64,000 bases of DNA, from the NCBI GenBank assembly GCA_031769625.1, contig JAUIMM010000890.1, forward strand, positions 434,001 to 498,000. The letters are read 5' to 3'. Position 1 is the first letter of the stretch, and every line of letters begins with the position of its first letter. The stretch is from Taudactylus pleione (lineage: Eukaryota; Chordata; Amphibia; Anura; Myobatrachidae). Under the pieces are notes generated by a model. That model made no database searches. It was not told where the DNA came from and saw only the letters and a program-made list of their open reading frames with translations. This document shows positions 43,885 to 62,300 of this stretch, piece by piece. Position numbers and translations under genes: made by a program.

Positions 43885-46800
43885 TTGCCATTACCCTTCA
43901 TCATAATCCCCATCCATTACCAATATCATCACAACCACACATTGCCATTACACTTCATCACAATCACCATCCATCACCACTACCACTCATCACAATCACC
44001 ATCCATCACCATAACCACACATTGCCATTAGCCTTCATCACAATCACCATCCATCACCAATATCACCACTACCACACATTGTCATTACACTTCATCACAA
44101 TCACCATGCATCACCAATATCACCACTACCAACCATTGTCATTACACTTCATCACAATCACCATCCATCACCACTACCACACATTGTCATTACCCTTCAT
44201 TACAATCACTATCCATCACCACTACCACACATTGCCATTACCCTTCATCACAGTCACCATCCATTACCAGTACCAAACATTGCCATTATATTTCATCACA
44301 ATCACCATACATCACCAATATCACCACTACCACACATTGCCTTTACCCTTCATCACAATCACCACTACCACACATTGCCATTACCCTTCATCACAATCAC
44401 CATCCATCAACACTACCAAACATTGTCATTAACCTTCATCACAATCACCATCCATCACCACTACCACACATTGCCATTACCCTTCATCATAATCACCATC
44501 CATTACCAATATCACCACTACCACACATTGCCATTACACTTCATCACCATCCATCACCACTATCACACATTGCCATTACCACCAATCACCACTACCACAC
44601 ATTGCCATTTCCTCCAATCACAATCACCATCCATTACCACTACTACACATTGCCATTACACTTCATCACAATCACCATCCATTACCACTATCACACAATG
44701 CCATTACCACCAATCACAACTACCAAACATTGCCATTACCCTTCATCACAATCACCTTTCTTCACCACTATCACAAATTGCCATTAACCTTCATCAAAAT
44801 CACCATCCTTCACCACTACCACGCATTGCCATTACCCTTCATCACAATCACCATCAATCACCACTATAACACATTGCCATTACCACCAATCAACAGTACC
44901 GCACATAGCCATTACCCTTCATCACAATCACCATCCTTCACCACTACCACATATTACCATTACCCTTCATCACAATCACCATCCATCAATATCACCACTA
45001 CCACACTTTGTCATTACACTTCATCACCATCACCATCCATCACCACTACCACACATTGTCATTACCCTTCATCACAATCACCATCCATTAACAATATCAT
45101 CACAACCACACATTGCCATTACACTTCATCACAATCACCATCCATCACCACTACCACACATTGCCATTACCATTCATCACAATCACCATCCATCACCACT
45201 ACCACACATTGCCATTATCCTTCATCACAATCACCATCCATTACCAATATCACCACTACCACACATTGCCATTACCCTTCATCACAATCACCATCCATCA
45301 CCACTACCACACATTGCCATTACCCTTCATCATAATCCCCATCCATTACCAATATCATCACTACCACACATTGCCATTACCCTTCATCACAATCACCATC
45401 CATCACCAATATCACCACTACCACACATTGTCATTACACTTCATCACAATCACCATGCATCAACAATATCACCACTACCACACATTGTCATTACCCTTCA
45501 TCATAATCACCATCTATTACCTAAATCAACACTACCACACATTGCCATTACCCTTCATCACAATCACCATCCATCACCACTACCACACATTGCCATTACC
45601 CTTCATCACAATCAACATCCATCACCACTACCACACACTGCCATTACCCTTCATCATAATCACCATCCATTACCAATATCACCACTACCACACATTGTCA
45701 TTACACTTCATCACAATCACCATCCATCACCACTACCACACATTGCCATTACCCTTCATCACAATCACCATCCATCAGCACCACCACAAATTGCCATTAC
45801 CCTTCATCACAATCACCGTCACCACTACCACACATTGCCATTACACTTCATCACCATCCATCACCACTATCACACATTGCCATTACCACCAATCACCACT
45901 ACCACACATTGCCATTACCCTTCATCACTATCACCATCCATCAATATCACCACTACCACACTTTGTCATTACACTTCATCACCATCACCATCCATCACCA
46001 CTACCACACATTGTCATTACCCTTCATCACAATCACCATCCATCACCACTACCACACATTGTCATTACCCTTCATCACAATCACCATCCATCACCACTAC
46101 CACACATTGTCATTACACTTCATCACAATCACCATCCATGACCACTACCACACATTGCCATTACCCTTCATCACAATCACCATCCATTACCAATTTCACC
46201 ACAACCACACATTGTCATTACACTTCATCACCATATATCACAACTATCACAAATTACCATTAGCAATCACCACTACCACACATTCCCATTACCCTTCATC
46301 ACAATCACCATCCATCACCACTACCACACATTGCCATTACCCTTCATCACAATCACCATCCATCACCACTACCACACATTGCCATTACCCTTCATCACAA
46401 TCAACATCCATCACCACTACCACACACTGCCATTACCCTTCATCATAATCACCATCCATAACCAATATCACCACTACCACACATTGCCATTACCCTTCAT
46501 CACAATCACCATCCATCACCACTACCACACATTGCCATTACCCTTCATCATAATCCCCATCCATTACCATCACAACCACACATTGCCATTACACTTCATC
46601 ACAATCACCATCCATCACCACTACCACACATTGCCATTACCATTCATCACAATCACCATCCATCACCACTACCACACATTGCCATTATCCTTCATCACAA
46701 TCACCATCCAATACCAATATCACCACTACCACACATTGTCATTACACTTCATCACAATCACCATCCATCACCACTACCACACATTGCCATTACCCTTCAT

Positions 46801-47387
46801 CACAATCACCATCCATCAGCACCACCACAAATTGCCATTACCCTTCATCACAATCACCATCCATTACCAATATCAGCACTACCACACATTGCCATTACCC
46901 TTCATCACAATCACCATCCATCACCACTACCACACATTGCCATTACCATTCATCACAATCACCATCCATCACCACTACCACACATTGCCATTACCCTTCA
47001 TCACAATCATCATCCATCACCACTACCATACATTGTCATTAACCTTCATCACAATCACCATCCATCACCACTACCACACATTGCCATTACCCTTCATCAT
47101 AATCACCATCCATTACCAATATCACCACTACCACACATTGCCATTACACTTCATCACCATCCATCACCACTATCACACATTGCCATTACCACCAATCACC
47201 ACTACCACACATTGCCATTACCTCCAATCACAATCACCATCCATTACCACTACTACACATTGCCATTACACTTCATCACAATCACCATCCATTACCACTA
47301 TCACACATTGCCATTACCACCAATCACCACTACCAAACATTGCCATTACCCTTCATCACAATCACCATTCTTCACCACTATCACAAA
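43885..47387 (+). repeat. 3.5-kb unit, shortened copy of block A
   Basis: Sequence here repeats from 47388 at an offset of 3,503 bp, changing to 3,546 after a 43-bp difference near 44900-48500. Compared with block A, about 2.2 kb (near 2430 to 4660) is missing, so monomers far apart in A are joined at about 45830. The 1,447-bp duplication of block A is absent here. Confidence 0.8.
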
Positions 47388-50300
47388 TTGCCATTACCCT
47401 TCATCATAATCCCCATCCATTACCAATATCATCACAACCACACATTGCCATTACACTTCATCACAATCACCATCCATCACCACTACCACTCATCACAATC
47501 ACCATCCATCACCATAACCACACATTGCCATTAGCCTTCATCACAATCACCATCCATCACCAATATCACCACTACCACACATTGTCATTACACTTCATCA
47601 CAATCACCATGCATCACCAATATCACCACTACCAACCATTGTCATTACACTTCATCACAATCACCATCCATCACCACTACCACACATTGTCATTACCCTT
47701 CATTACAATCACTATCCATCACCACTACCACACATTGCCATTACCCTTCATCACAGTCACCATCCATTACCAGTACCAAACATTGCCATTATATTTCATC
47801 ACAATCACCATACATCACCAATATCACCACTACCACACATTGCCATTACCCTTCATCACAATCACCACTACCACACATTGCCATTACCCTTCATCACAAT
47901 CACCATCCATCAACACTACCAAACATTGTCATTAACCTTCATCACAATCACCATCCATCACCACTACCACACATTGCCATTACCCTTCATCATAATCACC
48001 ATCCATTACCAATATCACCACTACCACACATTGCCATTACACTTCATCACCATCCATCACCACTATCACACATTGCCATTACCACCAATCACCACTACCA
48101 CACATTGCCATTTCCTCCAATCACAATCACCATCCATTACCACTACTACACATTGCCATTACACTTCATCACAATCACCATCCATTACCACTATCACACA
48201 ATGCCATTACCACCAATCACAACTACCAAACATTGCCATTACCCTTCATCACAATCACCTTTCTTCACCACTATCACAAATTGCCATTAACCTTCATCAA
48301 AATCACCATCCTTCACCACTACCACGCATTGCCATTACCCTTCATCACAATCACCATCAATCACCACTATAACACATTGTCATTACCACCAATCAACAGT
48401 ACCGCACATTGCCATTACCCAACATCACAATCACCATCCATCACCACCTACCACACATAGCCATTACCCTTCATCACAATCACCATCCTTCACCACTACC
48501 ACATATTACCATTACACTTCATCACAATCACCATCCATCACCACTACCACACTTTGTCATTACACTTCATCACCATCACCATCCATCACCACTACCACAC
48601 ATTGTCATTACCCTTCATCACAATCACCATCCATTAACAATATCATCACAACCACACATTGCCATTACACTTCATCACAATCACCATCCATCACCACTAC
48701 CACACATTGCCATTACCATTCATCACAATCACCATCCATCACCACTACCACACATTGCCATTATCCTTCATCACAATCACCATCCATTACCAATATCACC
48801 ACTACCACACATTGCCATTACCCTTCATCACAATCACCATCCATCACCACTACCACACATTGCCATTACCCTTCATCACAATCACCATCCATCACCACTA
48901 CCACACATTGCCATTACCCTTCATCACAACCACCATCCATCACTACACATTGCCATTACCCTTCATCAATCACCATCCATCACCACTACTACACATTGAC
49001 ATTACCCTTCATCAATCACCATCCATCACCACTACCACACATTTCCTTTACAATTCATCACAATCACCATCCATCACCACTACCACACATTGCCATTACC
49101 CTTCATCACAATCACCATCCATCACCAATATCACCACTACCACACATTGTCATTACACTTCATCACAATCACCATGCATCAACAATATCACCACTACCAC
49201 ACATTGTCATTACCCTTCATCATAATCACCATCTATTACCTAAATCAACACTACCACACATTGCCATTACCCTTCATCACAATCACCATCCATCACCACT
49301 ACCACACATTGCCATTACCCTTCATCACAATCAACATCCATCACCACTACCACACACTGCCATTACCCTTCATCATAATCACCATCCATTACCAATATCA
49401 CCACTACCACACATTGTCATTACACTTCATCACAATCACCATCCATCACCACTACCACACATTGCCATTACCCTTCATCACAATCACCATCCATCAGCAC
49501 CACCACAAATTGCCATTACCCTTCATCACAATCACCGTCACCACTACCACACATAGCCATTACCCTTCATCACAATCACCATCCATCACCAAAACCACAA
49601 ATTGTCATTACCCTTCATCACAATCACCATCCATCACCACTACCACACATTGCCATTACCCTTCATCACAATCACCATCACCACTACCACACATTGCCAT
49701 TACCCTTCATCACAATCACCATCCATCACCACTACCACACATTGCCATTACACTTCATCACCACTATCACACATTGCCATTACCACCAATCACCACTACC
49801 ACACATTTCCATTACACTTCATCACAATTGCCATCCATTACCAATATCACCACTACCACAAATTGCCATTACCCTTCATCACAATCACCATCACTACCAC
49901 ACATTGGCATTACCATTCATCACAATCACCATCCATCACCACTACCACACATTGCCATTATCCTTCATCACAATCACCATCCATTACCAATATCACCACT
50001 ACCACACATTGTCATTACCCTTCATTACAGTCACCATCCATTACCAATATCACCACTACCGCACATTGCCATTACCCTTCATCACAATCATCATCCATCA
50101 CCACTACCACACATTGCCATTACCCTCATCACAATCAACATCACCACTACCACACATTGCCATTATCCTTCATCACAAATACCATCCTTCACAACTACCA
50201 CACATTGCCATTACCCTTCATCACAATCACCATCACCACTTCATCATAATCCCCATCCATTACCAATATCATCACAACCACACATTGCCATTACACTTCA

Positions 50301-53300
50301 TCACAATCACCATCCATTACCAATATCACCACTACCACACATTGCCATTACACTTCATCACCATCCATCACCACTATCACACATTGCCATTACCACCAAT
50401 CACCACTACCACACATTGCCATTACCCTTCATCACTATCACCATCCATCAATATCACCACTACCACACTTTGTCATTACCCTTCATCACAATCACCATCC
50501 ATCACCACTACCACACATTGTCATTACCCTTCATCACAATCACCATCCATGACCACAACCACACATTGTCATTACCCTTCATCACAATCACCATCCATCA
50601 CCACTACCACACATTGCCATTACCCTTCATCACAATCACCATCACCACTACCACACATTGCCATTACCCTTCATCACAATCACCATCCATTACCAATATC
50701 ACCACTACCACACATTGCCATTACACTTCATCACCATCCATCACCACTATCACACATTGCCATTACCACCAATCACCACTACCACACATTGCCATTACCC
50801 TTCATCACTATCACCATCAATAACACCACTACCACACTTTGTCATTACCCTTCATCACAATCACCATCCATCACCACTACCACACATTGTCATTACCCTT
50901 CATCACAATCACCATCCATGACCACAACCACACATTGTCATTACCCTTCATCACTATCACCATCCATCAATATCACCACTACCACACTTTGTCATTACAC
51001 TTCATCACCATCACCATCCATCACCACTACCACACATTGTCATTACCCTTCATCACAATCACCATCCATCACCACTACCACACATTGTCATTACCCTTCA
51101 TCACAATCACCATCCATCACCACTACCACACATTGTCATTACACTTCATCACAATCACCATCCATGACCACTACCACACATTGCCATTACCCTTCATCAC
51201 AATCACCATCCATTACCAATTTCACCACAACCACACATTGCCATTACACTTCATCACCATATATCACAACTATCACAAATTACCATTAGCAATCACCACT
51301 ACCACACATTCCCATTACCCTTCATCACAATCACCATCCATCACCACTACCACACATTGCCATTACCCTTCATCACAATCACCATCCATCACCACTACCA
51401 CACACTGCCATTACCCTTCATCATAATCACCATCCATAACCAATATCACCACTACCACACATTGCCATTACCCTTCATCACAATCACCATCCATCACCAC
51501 TACCACACATTGCCATTACCCTTCATCATAATCCCCATCCATTACCATCACAACCACACATTGCCATTACACTTCATCACAATCACCATCCATCACCACT
51601 ACCACACATTGCCATTACCATTCATCACAATCACCATCCATCACCACTACCACACATTGCCATTATCCTTCATCACAATCACCATCCATTACCAATATCA
51701 CCACTACCACACATTGTCATTACACTTCATCACAATCACCATCCATCACCACTACCACACATTGCCATTACCCTTCATCACAATCACCATCCATCAGCAC
51801 CACCACAAATTGCCATTACCCTTCATCACAATCACCATCCATTACCAATATCAGCACTACCACACATTGCCATTACCCTTCATCACAATCACCATCCATC
51901 ACCACTACCACACATTGCCATTACCATTCATCACAATCACCATCCATCACCACTACCACACATTGCAATTACCCTTCATCACAATCACCATCCATCACCA
52001 CTACCACACATTGTCATTACGTTTCATCATAATCACCATCCATTACCAATATCATCACTACCACACATTGCCATTACCCTTCATCACAATCACCATCCAT
52101 TACCAATATCACCACTACCACACATTGCCATTACTCTTCATCACAATCACCATCCATCACCACTACCACACATTGCCATTACCCTTCATCACAATCACCA
52201 TCCATCACCACTACCATACATTGTCATTAACCTTCATCACAATCACCATCCATCACCACTACCACACATTGCCATTACCCTTCATCATAATCACCATCCA
52301 TTACCAATATCACCACTACCACACATTGCCATTACACTTCATCACCATCCATCACCACTATCACACATTGCCATTACCACCAATCACCACTACCACACAT
52401 TGCCATTACCTCCAATCACCACTACCAAACATTGCCATTACCCTTCATCACAATCACCATTCTTCACCACTACTACACATTGCCATTACACTTCATCACA
52501 ATCACCATCCATTACCACTATCACACATTGCCATTACCACCAATCACCACTACCAAACATTGCCATTACCCTTCATCACAATCACCATTCTTCACCACTA
52601 TCACAAATTGCCATTAACCTTCATCAAAATCACCATCCATTAACAATATCACCACTACCACACATTGCCATTACACTTCATCACCATCCAACACAACTAT
52701 CACACATTGCCATTACCCTCCATCACAATCATCCATCACCACTACCACACATTGCCATTACCCTCCATCACAATCATCTATCACCACTACCACACATTGC
52801 CATTACAATTCATCACAATCACCATCAATCACCACTACCACACATTGCCATTACCCTTCACCACAATCACCATCCATCATCAATATCACAACTACAACAC
52901 TTTTTCATTACACTTCATCACAATCACCATCCATCACCACTACCACACATTGTCATTACCCTTCATCACAATCACCATCCATCACCACTACCACACATTG
53001 CCATTACCCTTCATCATAATCACCATCCATTACCAATATCACCACTACCACACATTGCCATTACACTTCATCACAATCACCATGCTTCATACTACTACAC
53101 ATTGCCATTACACTTCATCACAATCACCATCCATTACCACTATCACACATTGCCATTACCACCAATCACCACTACCAAACATTGCCATTACCCTTCATCA
53201 CAATCACCATTCTTCACCACTATCACAAATTGCCATTAACCTTCATCAAAATCACCATCCTTCACCAATACCACGCATTGTCATTACCCTTCATCACAAT

Positions 53301-56300
53301 CACCATCAATCACCACTATCATACATTGCCATTACCACCAATCAACAGTACCGCACATTGCCATTACCCAACATCACAATCACCATACATCACCACCTAC
53401 CACACATAGCCATTACCCTTCATCACAATCACCATCCTTCACCAATATCACCACTACCACACATTGTCATTACACTTCATCACAATCACCATGCATCAAC
53501 AATATCACCACTACCACACATTGTCATTACATTTCATCACAATCACCATCCATCCCCAATATCACCACTACCAACCATTGTCATTACACTTCATCACAGT
53601 CACCATCCATTACCAGTACCAAACATTGCCATTACACTTCATCACAATCACCATACATCACCAATATCACCACTACCACACATTGCCATTACCCTTCTTC
53701 ACAATCACCATCCATTAACAATATCACCACTACCGCACATTGCCATTACACTTCATCACCATCCAACACAACTATCACACATTGCCATTACCCTCCATCA
53801 CAATCATCTATCACCACTACCACACATTGCCATTACAATTCATCACAATCACCATCAATCACCACTACCACACATTGCCATTACCCTTCACCACAATCAC
53901 CATCCATCATCAATATCACAACTACAACACTTTTTCATTACACTTCATCACAATCACCATCCATCACCACTACCACACATTGCCATTACCCTTCATCACA
54001 ATCACCATCCATCACCACTACCACACATTGCAATTACCCTTCATCACAATCAACATCCATCACCACTACCACACATTGCCATTACATTTCATCATAATCA
54101 CCATCCATTACCAATATCACCACTACCACACATTGCCATTACCCTTCATCACAATCACCATCCATTACCAATATCACCAGTACCACACATTGCCATTACA
54201 CTTCATCACAATCACCATCCATCACCACTACCACACATTGCCATTACCCTTCATCACAATCACCATCCATCACCACTACCACACATTGTCATTAACCTTC
54301 ATCACAATCACCATCCATCACCACTACCACACATTGCCATTACCCTTCATCATAATCACCATCCATTACCAATATCACCACTACCACACATTGCCATTAC
54401 ACTTCATCACCATCCATCACCACTATCACACATTGCCATTACTACCAATCACCACTACTACACATTGCCATTACCCTTCATCACAAACACCATCCATCAC
54501 CACTACCACACATTGCCATTACACTTCATCACAATCACCACCCATCACCACTACCACACATTGCCATTACCCTTCATCACAATCACCACCCATCACCACT
54601 ACCACACATTGCCATTACACTTCATCACAATCGCCATCCATCACCACTACCACACATTGCCATTACCCTTCATCATAATCCCCATCCATTACCAATATCA
54701 CCACTACCACACATTGCCATTACAGTTCATCACAATCACCATGCTTCATACTACTACACATTGCCATTACACTTCATCACAATCACCATCCATTACCACT
54801 ATCACACATTGCCATTACCACCAATCACCACTACCAAACATTGCCATTACCCTTCATCACAATCACCATTCTTCATCACTATCACAAATTGCCATTAACC
54901 TTCATCAAAATCACCATCCTTCACCAATACCACGCATTGTCATTACCCTTCATCACAATCACCATCAATCACCACTATCATACATTGCCATTACCACCAA
55001 TCAACAGTACCGCGCATTGCCATTACCCAACATCACAATCACCATACATCACCACCTACCACACATAGCCATTACCCTTCATCACAATCACCATCCTTCA
55101 CCACTACCACACATTACCATTACCTTTCATCACAATCACCATCCATCAATATCACCACTAACACACTTTGTCATTACACTTCATCACCATCACCATCCAT
55201 CACCACTACCACACATTGTCATTACCCTTCATCACAATCACCATCCATTACCAATATCATCACAACCACACATTGCCATTACACTTCATCACAATCACCA
55301 TCCATCACCACTACCACACATTGCCATTACCATTCATCACAATCACCATCCATCACCACTACCACATATTGCCATTATCCTTCATCACAATCACCATCCA
55401 TTACCAATATCACCACTACCACACATTGCCATTACCCTTCATCACAATCACCATCCATCACCACTACCACACATTGCCATTACCCTTCATCATAATCCCC
55501 ATCCATTACCAATATCATCACTACCACACATTGTCATTTCCCTTCATCACAACCACCATCCATCACCACACATTGCCATTACCCTTCATCAATCAACATC
55601 CATCACCACTACTACACATTGACATTACCCTTCATCAATCACCATCCATCACCACTACCACACATTTCCATTACAATTCATCACAATCACCATCCATCAC
55701 CACTACCACACATTGCCATTACCCTTCATCACAATCACCATCCATCACCAATATCACCACTACCACACATTGTCATTACACTTCATCACAATCACCATGC
55801 ATCAACAATATCACCACTACCACACATTGTCATTACCCTTCATTATAATCACCATCTGTTACCTAAATCAATACTACCACACATTGCCATTACCCTTCAT
55901 CACAATCACCATCCAGGACCACTACCACACATTGTAAATACCCTTCATCACAATCACCATCCATGAGCACAACCACACATTGTCATTACCCTTCATCACA
56001 ATCACCATCCATCACCACTTCCACACATTGCCGTTATCCTTCATCACAATCACCATCACCACTACCACACATTGCCATTACCCTTCATCACAATCACCAT
56101 CCATCACCACTACCACACATTGCCATTACCATTCATCACAATCACCATCACCACTACCACACATTGCCATTACCCTTCATCACAATCACCATCCATCACC
56201 ACTACCACACATTGCCATTACCCTTCATCACAATCACCATCACCACTACCACACATTGCCATTACCCTTCTTCACAATCACCATCCATCACCACTACCAC

Positions 56301-59300
56301 ACATTGCCATTACCATTCATCACAATCACCATCCATTACCAATATCACCACTACCACATATTGCCATTACACTTCATCACCATCCATCACCACTATCACA
56401 CATTGCCATTACCCTTCATCACAATCACCATTCATCACCACTACCATACATTGCCATTACCACCAATCACCACTACCACACATTGCCATTACCCTTCATC
56501 ACAATCACCATCCATCACCACTACCACACATTGCCATTACCCTTCATCACAATCACCATCCATCACCACTACCACACATTGCCATTACCCTTCATCACAA
56601 TCACCATCCATCACCACTACCACACATTGCCATTAAACTTCATCATAATCCCCATCCATTACAACTACCACACATTGCCATTACACTTCATCACTATCAC
56701 CATCCTTCACCACTACCACACATTGCCTTTACCCTTCATCACAATCACCATCCATTACCAATATCACCACTACCACAAATTGCCATTACACTTCATCACT
56801 ATCACCATCCATTACAACTACCACACATTACCATTACCCTTCATCACAATCACCATCCATTACCAATATCACCACTACCACACATTGCCATTACACTTCA
56901 TCACCATCCATCACCACTATCACACATTGCCATTACCATTCATCACCACTACCATACATTGCTATTACCACCAATCACCACTACCACACATTGTCATTAC
57001 CCTTCAACACAATTACCATCCATCACCACTACCACACATTGCCATTACCCTTCAACACAATTAACATCCATCACCACTACCACACACTGCCATTACCATT
57101 CATCACAATCACCATCCATTACCAATATCACCACTACCACACATTGCCATTACACTTCATCACCATCCATCACACATTGCCATTACCCTTCATCACAATC
57201 ACCATTCATCACCACTACCATACATTGCCATTACCACCAATCACCACTACCACACATTGCCATTACCCTTCATCACAATCACCATCCATCACCACTACCA
57301 CACATTGCCATTACCCTTCATCACAATCACCATCACCACTATCACACATTGCCATTACCACCAATCACCACTACCACACATTGCTATTACCACAAATCAC
57401 CATCCATCACCACTACCACACATTGCCATTACCCTTGATCACAATCACCATCCATCACCACTACCACACATTGCCATTACCCTTCATCACAATCACCATC
57501 CATTACCAATATCACCACTACCACAAATTGCCATTACACTTCATCACAATCACCATCCATTACCAATATCACCACTACCACACATTGCCATTACACTTCA
57601 TCACCATCCATCACCACTATCACACATTGCCATTACCCTTCATCACAATCACAATTCATCACCACTACCATACATTGCCATTACCACCAATCACCACTAC
57701 CACACATTGCCATTACCCTTCATCACAATCACCATCCATCACCACTACCACACATTGCCATTACCCTTCATCACAATCACCATCCATCACCACTACCACA
57801 CATTGCCATTACCCTTCATCACAATCACCATTCATCACCACTACCATACATTGCCATTATCCTTCATCACAATCACCATCCATTACCAATATCATCACAA
57901 CCACACATTGCCCTTACACTTCATCACAATCACCATTCATCACCACTACCACACATTGCCATTACCATTCATCACAATCACCATCCATCACCACTACCAC
58001 ATATTGCCATTATCCTTCATCACAATCACCATCCATTACCAATATCACCACTACCACACATTGCCATTACCCTTCATCACAATCACCATCCATCACCACC
58101 ACACATTGCCATTACCCTTCATCATAATCCCCATCCATTACCAATATCATCACTACCACACATTGTCATTACCCTTCATCACAACCACCATCCATCACCA
58201 CACATTGCCATTACCCTTCATCAATCAACATCCATCACCACTACTACACATTGACATTACCCTTCATCAATCACCATCCATCACCACTACCACACATTTC
58301 CATTACAATTCATCACAATCACCATCCATCACCACTACCACACATTGCCATTACCCTTCATCACAATCACCATCCATCACCAATATCACCACTACCACAC
58401 ATTGTCATTACCCTTCATTATAATCACCATCTGTTACCTAAATCAACACTACCACACATTGCCATTACCCTTCATCACAATCACCATCCAGGACCACTAC
58501 CACACATTGTCATTACCCTTCATCACAATCACCATCCATCACCACTACCACACATTGTAATTACCCTTCATCACAATCACCATCCATGACCACAACCACA
58601 CATTGTCATTACCCTTCATCACTATCACCATCCATCAATATCACTACTACCACACTTTGTCATTACACTTCATCACCATAACCATCCATCACCACTACCA
58701 CACATAGTCATTACCCTTCATCAAAATCACCATCCATCACCACTACCACACATTGTCATTACCCTTCATCACAATCACCATCCATCACCACTACCACACA
58801 TTGTCATTACCCTTCATCACAATCACCATCCATGACCACTACCACACATTGCCATTACCCTTCATCACAATCACCATCCATTACCAATTTCACCACAACC
58901 ACACATTGCCATTACACTTCATCACCATATATCACAACTATCACAAATTGCCATTACCACCAATCACCACTACCACAAATTGCCATTACACTTCATCACA
59001 ATCACCATTCATTACCAATATCACCACTACCACACATTGTCATTACCCTTCATCACAGTCACCATCCATTACCAATATCACCACTACCGCACATTGCCAT
59101 TACCCTTCATCACAATCATCATCCATCACCACTACCACACATTGCCATTACCAGTCATCACAATCACCATCCATCACCACTATCACACATTGCCATTACC
59201 ACCAATCACCACTACCACACATTGCCATTACCCTTCATCACAATCACCATCCATCACCACTATCACCACTACCACACATTGCCATTACCCTTCATCACAA

Positions 59301-62300
59301 TCACCATCCATCATCACTACCACACATTGCCATTACCAGTCATCACAATCACCATCCATCACCACTATCACACATTGCCATTACCACCAATCACCACTAC
59401 CACACATTGCTATTATCCTTCATCACAATCACCATCCATTACCAATATCACCACTACCACACATTGCCATTACCCTTCATCACAATCATCATCCATCACC
59501 ACTACCACACATTGCCATTACCCTTCATCACAATCACCATCCATCACCACTACCACACATTGCCATTACCCTTCATCACAATCACCATCACCACTACCAC
59601 ACATAGCCATTACCCTTCATCACAATCACCATCCATCACCACCACCACAAATTGTCATTACCCTTCATCACAATCACCATCCATCACCACTACCACACAT
59701 TCCCATTACCCTTCATCACAATCACCATCACCACTACCACACATTGCCATTACCCTTCATCACAATCACCATCCATCACCACTACCACACATTGCCATTA
59801 CCCTTCATCACAATCACCATCACCACTACCACACATTGCCATTACCCTTCATCACAATCACCATCCATCACCACTACCACACATTTCCATTACCCTTAAT
59901 CACAATCACCATCCATCACCACTACCACACATTGCCATTACCCTTCATCACAATCACCATCCATCACCACTACCATACATTGCCATTACCACCAATCACC
60001 ACACATTGCCATTACCCTTCATCACAATCACCATCCATCACCACTACCACACATTGCCATTACTACCAATCACCACTACTACACATTGCCATTACCCTTC
60101 ATCACAATCACCATCCATCACCACTACCACACATTGCCATTACACTTCATCACAATCACCACCCATCACCACTACCACACATTGCCATTACACTTCATCA
60201 CAATCACCATCCATCACCACTACCACACATTGCCATTACCCTTCATCATAATCCCCATCCATTACCAATATCACCACTACCACACATTGCCATTACACTT
60301 CATCACAATCACCATGCTTCACACTACCACACATTGCCATTACACTTCATCACAATCACCATCCATTACAACTACCACACATTGCCATTATCCTTCATCA
60401 CAATCATCCATCATTACTACCACACATTGCCATTACCCTTCATCACAATCATCATCCATCACCACTACCACACATTGCCATTACCCTTCATCACAATCAC
60501 CATCCATCACCACTACCACACATTGCCATTACCCTTCATCACAATCACCATCCATCACCACTACCACACATTGCCATTACCCTTCATCACAATCACCATC
60601 CATCACCACTACCACACATTGCCATTAACCTTCATCACAATCACCATCACCATCACCACTACCACACATTGCCATTACCCTTCATCACAATCACCATCCA
60701 TTACCAATATCACCACTACCGCACATTGTCATTACCCTTCATCACAGTCACCATCCATTACCAATATCAGCACTACCGCACTTTGCCATTACCCTTCATC
60801 ACAATCATCATCCATCACCACTACCACACATTGCCATTACCCTTCATCACAATCACCATCCATCACCACTACCGCACATTGCCATTACCCTTCATCACAA
60901 ACATCATCCATCACCACTACCACACATTGCCATTACCCTTCATCACAATCACCATCCATCACCACTACCACACATTGCCATTACCCTTCATCACAATCAC
61001 CATCACCACTACCACACATTGCCATTACCCTTCATCACAATCACCATCCATCACCACTACCACACATTGCCATTACCATTCATCACAATCACCATCTATT
61101 ACCAATATCACCACTACCACACATTGCCATTACACTTCATCACCATCCATCACCACTACCACACATTGCCATTACCTTTCATCACAATCACCATCCATCA
61201 CCACTATCACACATTGCCATTACTACCAATCACCACTACTACACATTGCCATTATCCTTCATCACAATCACCATCCATCACCACTACCACACATTGCCAT
61301 TACCCTTCATCATAATCCCCATCCATTACCAATATCACCACTACCACACATTGCCATTACACTTCATCACAATCACCATGCTTCACACTACCACACATTG
61401 CCACTACACTTCATCACAATCACCATCCATTATCACTATCACACATTGCCATTACCACCAATCACGACTACCACACATTGCCATTACACTTCATCACAAT
61501 CACCATCCATTACCAATATCACCGCTACCACACATTGCCATTACCCTTCATCACAATCACCATCCATCATCACTACCACACATTGGCCTTACCCTTCATC
61601 ACAATCCCCATCCATTACCAATATCACCACTGCCACAAATTGCCATTACACTTCCACAATCACCATCCATCACCACTACCACACATTGCCATTACCATTC
61701 ATCACAATCACCATCCATCACCACTACCACACATTGCCATTATCCTTCATCATAATCACCATCCATTACCAATACCACCACTACCACACATTGTCATTAC
61801 CCTTCATCACAGTCACCATCCATTACCAATATCACCACTACCACATATTGCCATTACCCTTCATCACAATCACCATCCATCACCACTACCACACATAGCC
61901 ATTATCCTTCATCACAATCACCATCCTTCACCACCACCACAAATTGTCATTACCCTTCATCACAATCACCATCCATCACCACTTCCACACATTGCCGTTA
62001 CCCTTCATCACAATCACCATCACCACTACCACACATTGCCATTACCCTTCATCACAATCACCATCCATCACCACTACCACACATTGCCATTACCATTCAT
62101 CACAATCACCATCACCACTACCACACATTGCCATTACCCTTCATCACAATCACCATCCATCACCACTACCACACATTGCCATTACCCTTCATCACAATCA
62201 CCATCCATCACCACTACCACACATTGCCATTACCCTTCATCACAATCACCATCACCACTACCACACATTGCCATTACACTTCATCACAATCACCATCCTT

